Of a stretch of 13,016 nucleotides of DNA, positions 6,134-13,016 are shown piece after piece. Position 1 is the stretch's first letter. Every line of letters begins with the position of its first letter. Origin of the DNA: Treponema sp. (GTDB lineage: Bacteria > Spirochaetota > Spirochaetia > Treponematales > Treponemataceae). Location: contig JAAZCS010000327.1 in NCBI GenBank assembly GCA_012513125.1, forward strand, positions 1 through 13,016, given 5' to 3'. The position numbers were made by a program, and so were the translations under genes. The notes under the pieces are model-generated. The model saw only the letters and a list, made by a program, of their open reading frames with translations, was not told where the DNA came from and did not search any database.

Positions 6134-7834
6134 ATGAAACAATCAAAAATTTTGTCTGCAGTTTTAGGTTTAACAGTATTATCTACTGCTACTTTAACTG
6201 CTGCACCAAAAAAAGAGGGAGATATCAGTAAGATTAGACCAAAAAATACTGTAACTCTCGATGTTTATTCACAGTTGGCTAATTATTCAGGAATTCAAAC
6301 AGGTTGGTTTGCTGATATAATGTTGGAAAAATTCAATGTTAAAATGAACATTATTCCTGATATTGGTGGTGCATACCAGACTAGAATGGAAGCTGGAAAC
6401 CTTGGTGACTTGGTAATCTGGGGTGATAACACAGATAAATATCAGAACGCTTGTAAAAAAGGTTTATTGTTAGATTGGGAAGAAGATAAAGTACTTCAGA
6501 AGTGGGGTCCTTATATTAATGCAAACATGAAATTAGCTTTGCAGAATAACAAATTTATGGTTTCTCCAGACAAGAAACTTCATGGATTTGGATTCAATGT
6601 TTCTACATCTGCTAAAGATTTACAGCAATTTATGTACACATGGGACTTGCGTTTCGATTTGTACGAAAAAATTGGCAAACCAAGAATTAAAGATCTTTAT
6701 GATTTAATCGACGTATTGGCAAAAATGAAAGAAGTTTGTCCTAAAGATGACAATGGTAATCCAACATATGGAATCTCATTGTTCAACGATTGGGATGGAA
6801 ACATGGTAATGTTCGTAAAAGCATTAGCAACAGCTTATTTTGGATATGATGAATTTGACTTTGGTCTATTTGATTCAAAAACAGGCAAATTCTATGGTTG
6901 TCTAGAAAATGATGGTCCATATCTATATTGTTTGAAATTCTTCAACAAATTATTCCAGAAAGGTCTTGTTGATCCTGATTCATTGACACAAAAGTACAAT
7001 GGTATGTCACAAGATTATCAGAACGGAACTGCATTCTTCAACATTTTCAACTGGATGGCTAGCCAGACTTACAATACTGAAGCTCATACTTCAGCTGGAA
7101 AAGGTATGTACCCAGTATGTCCAGAAAATGCTCACTCAGCTGTTTATGGACAGAGTGTTTATGGTGGAAACCGTGTTTGGACAATTGGTTCAAAAACTGC
7201 TTATCCAGAATTATGTATGGCAATTTACAACTACTTCTGTACTCCAGAAGGATTCTTAACAACACAGTATGGTCCAGAAAATGTAACTTGGGAAATCAAG
7301 AACGGAAAAACATATCTTACTGAAGTTGGTAAGAAAGCTATGGCTGATCAGAATAACTATGAACTTCCAGCTCCTTTCAAAGGAACATTTATGGATGGAG
7401 CTTTCAAGATTAACAACACAACTTGGACTCTTGATTGTAAAAATCCATTAACAAAAGGTGAAGTTTATAACAGATTCTTCTGGGAATCAGAACAAGTTGC
7501 TGCTAAATCAAAGATTGAACAATCATGGCGTGATTGGTCAAAATCATCTACTCCAGATGAATATTTGCAAAAAACAAAATATGGTCTAATTCCAGGTTCA
7601 TTGTATACAGGTCCTGGTGTTCCAGAAGATATGGCAATGAAATGGGCACAAGTTGCTGAATGTATCAAAAATGGTACATGGAATGCAATTTATGCTAAAT
7701 CAGATGCAGAATATGATGCTATCGTAAGCAAAATGATTGCAGATGCAAAATCATATGGTTATGAAGATTGCTGTGCTTTCACAAGAGAAAATGCTAAAAA
7801 ACGTGCTGCTGCTGAAAAACAGGCAACTAAATAG
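6134..7834 (+). CDS. Periplasmic solute-binding protein of LplA-type sugar importer
   Basis: A 566-residue extracellular solute-binding protein (family 1, LplA-like branch, whose members are usually near 500-560 residues). It captures the sugar and delivers it to the two permeases encoded just upstream. Residues 1-24 are a signal peptide (basic n-region, hydrophobic core, TAA end) with no lipobox cysteine, so the mature protein should be free in the periplasm, unlike the lipid-anchored homologues of Gram-positive bacteria. Many aromatic residues (W, Y, F) are scattered through the mature protein, consistent with sugar stacking. The C-terminus is rich in Lys and Ala. AGGAGG at 6124-6129, 4 bases from the ATG, is the best ribosome binding site in the importer unit and suggests high translation. 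A strong terminator follows at 7856-7889. The substrate is unknown; the YesL-like neighbour hints at plant or mucin oligosaccharides, but this is inference. Confidence 0.9.
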   Translation: MKQSKILSAVLGLTVLSTATLTAAPKKEGDISKIRPKNTVTLDVYSQLANYSGIQTGWFADIMLEKFNVKMNIIPDIGGAYQTRMEAGNLGDLVIWGDNTDKYQNACKKGLLLDWEEDKVLQKWGPYINANMKLALQNNKFMVSPDKKLHGFGFNVSTSAKDLQQFMYTWDLRFDLYEKIGKPRIKDLYDLIDVLAKMKEVCPKDDNGNPTYGISLFNDWDGNMVMFVKALATAYFGYDEFDFGLFDSKTGKFYGCLENDGPYLYCLKFFNKLFQKGLVDPDSLTQKYNGMSQDYQNGTAFFNIFNWMASQTYNTEAHTSAGKGMYPVCPENAHSAVYGQSVYGGNRVWTIGSKTAYPELCMAIYNYFCTPEGFLTTQYGPENVTWEIKNGKTYLTEVGKKAMADQNNYELPAPFKGTFMDGAFKINNTTWTLDCKNPLTKGEVYNRFFWESEQVAAKSKIEQSWRDWSKSSTPDEYLQKTKYGLIPGSLYTGPGVPEDMAMKWAQVAECIKNGTWNAIYAKSDAEYDAIVSKMIADAKSYGYEDCCAFTRENAKKRAAAEKQATK

Positions 7835-7855
7835 TTTATAAATAATAAACTGTAT

Positions 7856-7889
7856 AAGGCGGAATATTGAAAAATATTCCGCCTTTTTT
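7856..7889 (+). terminator. Intrinsic terminator of the ABC importer operon
   Basis: A perfect 13-base stem (7856-7868 with 7873-7885, containing GGCGG/CCGCC) closes on a GAAA tetraloop (7869-7872) and runs into a T-tract (7884-7889). It sits 21 bases after the binding-protein stop. The opposite strand has no comparable U-tract, so it acts rightward only. The downstream DUF624 gene must rely on read-through or its own promoter. Confidence 0.95.
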
Positions 7890-7923
7890 GTAACAACTAA
7901 TGCAAATTATGGTAAAGTGAAGT

Positions 7924-8547
7924 ATGGCGATTTTTAATATAAATAGTGGATTTTCAAAATTTATGTCAAAACTTATTGATGTATTTTTTATTAACTTATT
8001 ATGGATAGTATTTAGCATTCCAATAATTACTATTGGTGCATCAACTGAAGCGGCGTTTTATGTAACTATAAAAATTGTTGATGATGAAGAAGGATATATT
8101 TTTAAGGATTTTTTCAAGGCATTTAAACAAAACTTTTTACAGGGAACTATTTTATGGCTAATTACAGTCGTTTTTGGCTACGCTTTATATTTGTTGTGGC
8201 AAATTGTAATAAAAAAGGATGATATATCATTCGTAATTATTCTGATTTCAATTTTTTCGACAGTTTTTGTAATTGCTGGTCTTTTGTATTCTTATCCATT
8301 AGTAGCCCGTTATGAAAATAAATTGATAAATCATATTAAGAATTCTTATAATATTTGTATAAAATATTTTGGCAAAACAATTATTCTTTTTATAGTCATT
8401 TTAATTGAATTGTTTTGTATTTTTTGGAATAAATGGTCTTTATTGGTTGGTGTATTGATTGGACCTGAAATAGTCATTTATTCAATTTCGGGAATTTCAA
8501 AAAGAATCTTTCAGAGAATTGATAAGGATGCAAAATCGGGTGAATAG
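7924..8547 (+). CDS. DUF624 / YesL-like membrane protein
   Basis: A 207-residue integral membrane protein that fits the YesL/DUF624 family in length and layout. There are about five hydrophobic segments (near 17-38, 75-93, 101-124, 150-168 and 169-188). The conserved N-terminal region, with FINLLWIVFSIPIITIGAST (23-42) followed by an amphipathic DFFKAFKQNF stretch (62-71), is characteristic. Members are frequently encoded beside LplABC-type sugar importers and polysaccharide-degradation genes, but their biochemical role is not established. Here it follows the importer directly, separated by a strong terminator. No clear ribosome binding site is seen before ATG 7924, only a weak AGTGA-like stretch, so expression may be low. 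The family call rests on pattern recognition and genomic context. Confidence 0.8.
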   Translation: MAIFNINSGFSKFMSKLIDVFFINLLWIVFSIPIITIGASTEAAFYVTIKIVDDEEGYIFKDFFKAFKQNFLQGTILWLITVVFGYALYLLWQIVIKKDDISFVIILISIFSTVFVIAGLLYSYPLVARYENKLINHIKNSYNICIKYFGKTIILFIVILIELFCIFWNKWSLLVGVLIGPEIVIYSISGISKRIFQRIDKDAKSGE

Positions 8548-8606
8548 TCTTGCTTCTTAATTAATTAGAATTGAACAAAAAGTTAATATATTTTAAACTA
8601 TAATAT

Positions 8607-9779
8607 ATGAAAGAAATTCAATTAAAGTACGGTTGTAACCCAAATCAGAAACCAGCAAGAGTGTTTATGGAAAATGGTGATCTTCCAATTACAGTGTTAA
8701 ATGGAAGACCAGGATATATAAATTTGTTAGATGCCCTAAACGGCTGGCAACTAGTAAAAGAATTAAAAGAGGCGACAGGATTGCCTGCAGCTACATCATT
8801 TAAGCATGTTTCCCCTGCAGGAGCTGCCGTTGGAAATCCTCTTTCTGAAACATTAAAAAAAATCTATTTTGTTGGTGATGTTGAACTAACACCATTAGCA
8901 TCTGCTTATGCAAGAGCTCGCGGTGCTGATAGAATGTCTTCTTTTGGTGATTTTATTTCACTTTCTGATGAATGCGATGAAGCAACAGCATTATTAATTA
9001 AAAAAGAAGTTTCTGATGGAGTTATAGCTCCTTCATATTCTCTAAAAGCATTGGAAATATTAAAAGCTAAAAAAAATGGAAATTATTGCATAGTTCAAAT
9101 AGATAAAGATTATATTCCAGAACCATTAGAGAAAAAACAGGTTTTTGGAATCACTTTTGAACAAGGTCATAATTTTATGAAAATCGATAATTCTGCATTG
9201 GTAAATATTGTCACAAAGAATAAAGTGATTTCAGAAGAAGATAAGCAAAATTTGATAATTTCATTGATTGTCTTAAAATACACACAGTCAAATAGTGTTT
9301 GCTTTGTAAAAGACGGACAGGCAATCGGTATTGGTGCTGGGCAACAGAGTAGAGTTCATTGCACAAGATTAGCTGGACAAAAGGCTGATAACTGGTGGTT
9401 AAGGCAGTGTCCAAAAGTGTTAAATCTTGATTTTGTTGACGGAATAAAAAGAGCAGATAGAGATAACGCAATAGATGTTTATATTGGCGAAGAATATATG
9501 GACGTATTGGCTGAAGGTAAATGGCAGACTATTTTTAAGACAAAGCCACAGGTTTTCACCCATGAAGAAAAAGTAGCTTGGATTGAAAAGAATACTAATG
9601 TGGCTTTAGGTTCTGATGCTTTCTTCCCATTTGGAGACAACATAGACAGGGCAAAGAAATCTGGTGTTACTGTAATTGCACAACCAGGCGGATCTGTTCG
9701 CGATGACCTTGTGATTAAACAAGCTGATATTTATAATATGGTTATGTGTTTTAACGGAATAAGATTATTCCATCACTAA
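8607..9779 (+). CDS. purH: Stand-alone AICAR transformylase (PurH lacking the cyclohydrolase domain)
   Basis: A 390-residue cytoplasmic enzyme corresponding only to the AICAR formyltransferase domain of PurH, which formylates AICAR to FAICAR using 10-formyl-tetrahydrofolate. Visible motifs are KYGCNPNQKPAR (7-18), the catalytic Lys-His pair in SFKHVSPAGAAVG (K66, H67), KYTQSNSV (224-231), GAGQQSRVHCTR (243-254), FFPFGDNID (339-347) and AQPGGSVRD (358-366). The ~150-200-residue MGS-like IMP-cyclohydrolase domain that precedes this in bifunctional PurH is absent; no related coding sequence lies upstream, where the DUF624 gene ends 59 bases away. The start agrees with the family N-terminus, but there is no ribosome binding site, and a TATAAT (8599-8604) sits just 2 bases before the ATG. 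Short single-domain forms are known in some bacteria. The cyclohydrolase step is likely carried out by the PurO-type protein at 462-1178. Confidence 0.95.
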   Translation: MKEIQLKYGCNPNQKPARVFMENGDLPITVLNGRPGYINLLDALNGWQLVKELKEATGLPAATSFKHVSPAGAAVGNPLSETLKKIYFVGDVELTPLASAYARARGADRMSSFGDFISLSDECDEATALLIKKEVSDGVIAPSYSLKALEILKAKKNGNYCIVQIDKDYIPEPLEKKQVFGITFEQGHNFMKIDNSALVNIVTKNKVISEEDKQNLIISLIVLKYTQSNSVCFVKDGQAIGIGAGQQSRVHCTRLAGQKADNWWLRQCPKVLNLDFVDGIKRADRDNAIDVYIGEEYMDVLAEGKWQTIFKTKPQVFTHEEKVAWIEKNTNVALGSDAFFPFGDNIDRAKKSGVTVIAQPGGSVRDDLVIKQADIYNMVMCFNGIRLFHH

Positions 9780-9812
9780 TAAGATCGTAAACTATTTAAA
9801 AAAGAGGAAAAT

Positions 9813-11090
9813 ATGAATATAGAACCAAAATGTTTGCATTCGGGATACCCGCCTAAGAATGGTGAGCCAAGTGTAATGCCAATTGTGCAAAGTACAACTT
9901 ATCGATTTGATTCATGTGATCATGTGGCCGCGCTTTTTGATAAGCCAACAGAGTTTATGTATTCACGTTTTGCCAATCCAACTTGTGATGCTGTAGAAAA
10001 AAAGATAGCCGATTTGGAAGGTGGAGTGGGCTGTATGCTTACTTCAAGTGGGCAAGCTGCTTCATTGCTTTCAATTTTGAATATCTGTTCTGCGGGTGAT
10101 AGTTTTATAGCTTCGTCATCAATTTATGGCGGAACAATAAATTTATTCGGATTTACATTAAAAAAATTGGGAATAGAAGTAATTTGGGTTGATGTGAATT
10201 CTTCTTTTGATGAAATAGTAAAAGCATTCAAGCCAAATACAAAGGCTGTTTTTGGTGAAACGATAGCTAATCCAGCATTAACTGTTTTTGATTTTGACGT
10301 TTGGAGCAAAGCTGCTCATTCAAAAAATGTTCCATTGATTATTGATAATACATTTGCGACACCAATTTTATGTAGACCTTTTGAGTTTGGTGCGGATATA
10401 GTAGTTCATTCTACAACAAAATATATGGACGGACACGCAATTCAAGGTGGTGGTGCCATTGTTGACAGTGGAAAATTTGATTGGTCAAAAGCAAATAAAG
10501 CAACAGGATTCTTTGCAGATTTTATTGAACCAGATGAAAGCTATCATGGTTTAAAGTATGTGGGCGATTTTGGAAATGCTGCATATATTGTAAAGGCACG
10601 TACACAGTTAATGCGTGATTTTGGTTGCTATCCATCTGCAAACAGTGCTTTCTTATTGAATCTAGGATTGGAAACACTTCCTGTTAGAATGAAGCAATAT
10701 TGTGAAAATGCTAAAACAGTTGCTGAATTTTTCAAAAAATCAGAGAAAATTGTTTCTGTTTCATATCCTGGTCTTAAAGGTGACAAATATTACGAAAAAG
10801 CTATGAAATATCTACCAAATGGAACTTGTGGTGTAATTTCTGTTAGCATAAAAGGTGGAAGAAAAGCCGCTGTTCGATTTATGGATGCACTAAAACTTGC
10901 AAGCGATGAAGTTCATGTTGCAGATATTCGAACTTGTGTACTGCATCCAGCGAGTGCAACTCATAGGCAACTATCTGAAGAACAACTTGTGGCCGCTGGT
11001 ATTGATGGTGGGCTAGTTAGATTCAGTTGTGGTCTAGAAAATGTAAATGATATAATAGAAGATATAAAATTGGGATTGGCAGCAATATAG
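9813..11090 (+). CDS. metY: O-acetylhomoserine sulfhydrylase-like PLP enzyme (MetY)
   Basis: A 425-residue cytoplasmic enzyme of the Cys/Met metabolism PLP family. Its length and motifs favour MetY, which makes homocysteine from O-acetylhomoserine and sulfide; cystathionine synthases and lyases of the family are usually near 380-400 residues. Motifs are YSRFANPTCDAVEKKIADLEGG (50-71), SSGQAA (78-83, phosphate-binding loop), IDNTFATP (177-184, with the cofactor-pairing D178), HSTTKYMDGH (199-208, Schiff-base lysine K203), and HPASATHRQLSEEQL (378-392) near the C-terminus. The start is supported by AGAGGA at 9803-9808, 4 bases from the ATG. It begins 33 bases after the AICAR transformylase, with no terminator between, so they may be co-transcribed although the pathways differ. 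No SAM or T-box riboswitch is visible in the short upstream gap. A methionine gamma-lyase or related lyase is the main alternative. Confidence 0.88.
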   Translation: MNIEPKCLHSGYPPKNGEPSVMPIVQSTTYRFDSCDHVAALFDKPTEFMYSRFANPTCDAVEKKIADLEGGVGCMLTSSGQAASLLSILNICSAGDSFIASSSIYGGTINLFGFTLKKLGIEVIWVDVNSSFDEIVKAFKPNTKAVFGETIANPALTVFDFDVWSKAAHSKNVPLIIDNTFATPILCRPFEFGADIVVHSTTKYMDGHAIQGGGAIVDSGKFDWSKANKATGFFADFIEPDESYHGLKYVGDFGNAAYIVKARTQLMRDFGCYPSANSAFLLNLGLETLPVRMKQYCENAKTVAEFFKKSEKIVSVSYPGLKGDKYYEKAMKYLPNGTCGVISVSIKGGRKAAVRFMDALKLASDEVHVADIRTCVLHPASATHRQLSEEQLVAAGIDGGLVRFSCGLENVNDIIEDIKLGLAAI

Positions 11091-11131
11091 ATTTTCATTT
11101 TAATATTTATATCCTTTTAAAGGAGAAGATT

Positions 11132-12571
11132 ATGAAGATTAAAAGTATTTATTTAGTAGAATTAATTGCTTTAATTAGTTTGTTTTCATCATGTGCAAAT
11201 AACAATGACATGAGCGGAATAATGTATTACGTATTGGGTGAAAGAGTTGCGTCTTCAGTAAACGGTTCAAGAATGGCATCCGCAAATGCTGAATCTGCAA
11301 CATATACTGTTGAATCAAGCTTGGTTGGCACATACAATTATACAAATAGTGAAAGAGTTTCATATTCAGATTTGGCAAGTCACTTGTTTATGTTTGCAGG
11401 AATTCCAAGAAATTCAATAGTAAGTGTAAAGATTGCCATAAAATATAATGACATTTCTGTATATGAAGGCACATCGGCAGCAGTACAGATTTCAGACACT
11501 TCTTCCATATATCCAGTTACACTTGATTTACAAAGGGTGTTTACTCAGTGTTATTTGTATTGCAATCTAACAACAGGCTCTCAGAGTAAAGGAATATTCT
11601 ATTGTGATTTGCCGCCATATGATGCGTCAAATGTAATTAAGAGTGGTTCTGATTTTAAAGAGTTCACGTTTAATGAGAATGGAGAGGTTTGGTATTGTAA
11701 TGATGTCAATTTGTACTATTACAATCCAATTACAAAGACTACTTCAAGTTTTAATTCTGGTATTGCTGCCACAGTAAGGGACTTGTATGTGTATGATGAT
11801 TATCTTTATTACACTTATGGTGATACCACGATGGGTCAAATATATAAAGTAAAAAAAGATTTAACTGGCTCAGCTGTTCATCCAAAATTACAAAGCTATG
11901 GTCGTGGTGGTATATCATTTAGTTCTTTATGTCTCATTCACGGTAGCAGTGGTGGTGAATATCTTGCGTCAAATTGGTATGATACAACAAGTTCGCTTCC
12001 AACAACTGAAATTTATTTACAGTCTGGCATTCCTGGTTTGAATTCAGAAAATAAAACTATTAATGTTGGAACTCTCTGTAACTTGCCATCTGGTTCAGGT
12101 GTCTCTTATCTTCGTGTAAATGATTTTATGGAGATTGATGGAACTTTATATATATTGTTTGGAGTAGATTCTTCAATACAGACAGCTTTAGTTTCATATT
12201 ACACTGGTGGAATATTAGCTATGAATCTAGCTTCCAATGGTTCTTTCACTGATGATTATAAAATATATGGAATGTGTACAACTCCAGTTTCTGTAACATC
12301 AAAAAATAATAAAACTATTAAATATTATTCACCAAACGGAAGAACAAACTGTCTTTACTTCCCACAGAAATTTGTATCAAAAAAGAAGAAGAAGCTCATA
12401 TTCACAGATGAAGGATATCGTATTACTAGCAAAGGAAAATATAAAAACACAAACCGAATTGTTGAGTTTGACCTAAATACAATGTCTATCACAAGTGCAA
12501 CAGATATTGATATAGAACTTTCAAATTATTCATCATCTTGGGAATCTGGATATTTTGATATAGATGAATAA
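11132..12571 (+). CDS. Beta-rich lipoprotein of unknown function, possible propeller
   Basis: A 479-residue protein not recognised as a named family. Residues 1-20 are a lipoprotein signal ending in LFSSC, with the lipidation cysteine at C21. After a low-complexity Ser/Ala/Asn linker (about 40-62) comes a beta-rich region to about 165 with several cysteines (C140, C144, C158). From about 175 onward there are repeated strand patterns alternating aromatic residues with Asp/Asn turns: 176-205, 215-240, 328-345 and 420-455. These look like propeller blades, with phrases such as LYVYDDYLYYTYG and RIVEFDLNT. A lysine run (417-421) falls in the last third. AGGAG at 11121-11125, 6 bases from the ATG, sets the start. 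It lies 41 bases after metY, with no terminator, and 43 bases before a glycosyltransferase gene. A surface or periplasmic binding role is possible but unproven. Confidence 0.7.
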   Translation: MKIKSIYLVELIALISLFSSCANNNDMSGIMYYVLGERVASSVNGSRMASANAESATYTVESSLVGTYNYTNSERVSYSDLASHLFMFAGIPRNSIVSVKIAIKYNDISVYEGTSAAVQISDTSSIYPVTLDLQRVFTQCYLYCNLTTGSQSKGIFYCDLPPYDASNVIKSGSDFKEFTFNENGEVWYCNDVNLYYYNPITKTTSSFNSGIAATVRDLYVYDDYLYYTYGDTTMGQIYKVKKDLTGSAVHPKLQSYGRGGISFSSLCLIHGSSGGEYLASNWYDTTSSLPTTEIYLQSGIPGLNSENKTINVGTLCNLPSGSGVSYLRVNDFMEIDGTLYILFGVDSSIQTALVSYYTGGILAMNLASNGSFTDDYKIYGMCTTPVSVTSKNNKTIKYYSPNGRTNCLYFPQKFVSKKKKKLIFTDEGYRITSKGKYKNTNRIVEFDLNTMSITSATDIDIELSNYSSSWESGYFDIDE

Positions 12572-12614
12572 AAATTATTAAAGCAATTGACTATTGAAAT
12601 TGGAGAGTTTGAAT

Positions 12615-13016
12615 ATGAAAGTAAGCATATTGATTCCTTTATTCAACTCTGAAAATGTCATTTGGCAATGTTTAGAGAGCTTACTTAACCAAGATTTTTC
12701 TGAATTTGAAGTTATCATGATAAATGATGGATCTTGTGGAAAAGATGACAAAAAACGGAATTATAAAAAAATAATTAAAGATTTTTCAAAAAAGAATAAG
12801 CTTACAATAAAATATATTGAATATAACGAAAACAGAAGTCTTTTGGAAGTTCGTAGGAATCTTTTGTATGAAGCTTCTGGTGAATATGTGTATTATGTCG
12901 ATAGCGACGATTTTTTAAGTCCAAATACGTTGTCGGTAATGTATTCTGTTGCAAAAGAGAATGATGCTGATATAGTGCAAGGTAAAAGCACAACATTTGT
13001 GCGAGATGGTGGAATC
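12615..13016 (+). CDS. Family 2 glycosyltransferase, N-terminal part (3' end outside window)
   Basis: An open frame runs from ATG 12615 to the window edge (134 codons, no stop). The protein begins VSILIPLFNSE (3-13), has INDGS (36-40) as the nucleotide-binding loop and YVDSDDFLSPNTL (94-106) with the metal-binding DxD-type motif (D96, D98). This is the GT-A fold of family 2 glycosyltransferases, which move sugars from nucleotide donors to glycans, usually at the cytoplasmic face of the membrane. The usual N-x-G-x-x-x-ARN block is altered to NENRSLLEVRRN (71-82). GGAGAG at 12602-12607 serves as ribosome binding site. The preceding lipoprotein gene ends 43 bases earlier. The sugar donor, acceptor and domains beyond residue 134 cannot be determined; it may belong to a surface-glycan locus continuing to the right. 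Confidence 0.9.
   Translation, partial: MKVSILIPLFNSENVIWQCLESLLNQDFSEFEVIMINDGSCGKDDKKRNYKKIIKDFSKKNKLTIKYIEYNENRSLLEVRRNLLYEASGEYVYYVDSDDFLSPNTLSVMYSVAKENDADIVQGKSTTFVRDGGI

Noticed and set aside
6999..7323. Several short open frames on both strands within the binding-protein gene
   Set aside because: They lie fully inside a well-supported 566-codon gene, none has a ribosome binding site or recognisable motif, and they overlap one another.
8555..8575. AT-rich partly symmetrical sequence after the DUF624 gene, considered as a terminator
   Set aside because: Only about four continuous pairs form, with no GC-rich stem and no T-tract.
11112..11124. Small hairpin (TCCTT, loop TTA, AAGGA) that would cover the ribosome binding site of the lipoprotein gene
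   Set aside because: The stem is only 5 pairs with a 3-base loop; such complements of a purine-rich ribosome binding site arise easily by chance.
12380..12393. A-rich run in the lipoprotein gene encoding consecutive lysines, considered as a slippage or frameshift site
   Set aside because: The frame stays open on both sides, the run is broken by G residues, and the protein pattern continues downstream, so there is no sign of a shift.
1..13016. tRNA, rRNA, CRISPR array, insertion sequence or riboswitch
   Set aside because: The intergenic gaps are all under 260 bases and contain no cloverleaf, no spaced repeats, no transposase-like frame and no recognisable riboswitch core.

Overview
The window is AT-rich DNA. 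It most probably comes from a spirochaete of the Treponema type, although only the sequence was available and this is inference. Supporting signs are two lipoproteins with loose lipoboxes (LFFSC and LFSSC), a solute-binding protein with an ordinary signal peptide and no lipid-anchor cysteine (as expected in a diderm), strong AGGAG-type ribosome binding sites, and a gene set typical of host-associated fermenters. No mobile element, RNA gene or CRISPR array was seen.

Bases 1-2323 read rightward as a tight gene string: the C-terminal part of a PlsC-like acyltransferase, a PurO-type IMP cyclohydrolase, and a lipoprotein serine hydrolase of the beta-lactamase/PBP4* family. A thioredoxin gene on the minus strand (2320-2628) meets this string tail to tail, and the two stop codons overlap.

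A 258-base spacer (2629-2886) carries promoter-like hexamers for both directions and an imperfect palindrome. It leads into an ABC sugar or oligosaccharide importer of the LplB/LplC/LplA (CUT1) type: a very long first permease (744 aa), a standard second permease (300 aa) and a secreted solute-binding protein (566 aa). A textbook intrinsic terminator (7856-7889) ends this unit. A DUF624/YesL-like membrane protein follows, a common companion of such importers. No ATPase, sugar hydrolase or regulator is in the window, so the importer probably borrows a shared ATPase encoded elsewhere.

Bases 8607-11090 hold a stand-alone AICAR transformylase, which is PurH without its IMP-cyclohydrolase domain, and a MetY-type O-acetylhomoserine sulfhydrylase. 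The PurO-type enzyme at 462-1178 supplies the activity missing from the short PurH, so the last two purine steps are split between two genes about 7.4 kb apart. The window ends with a beta-rich lipoprotein of unknown function and the start of a family 2 glycosyltransferase that runs off the edge.

The most unusual item is the first ABC permease. Its 450-residue N-terminal extension is a tandem duplication of a four-helix membrane module, each copy bearing an NPARIS(D/E)K motif. The first copy also carries a strongly acidic loop predicted to lie in the periplasm.
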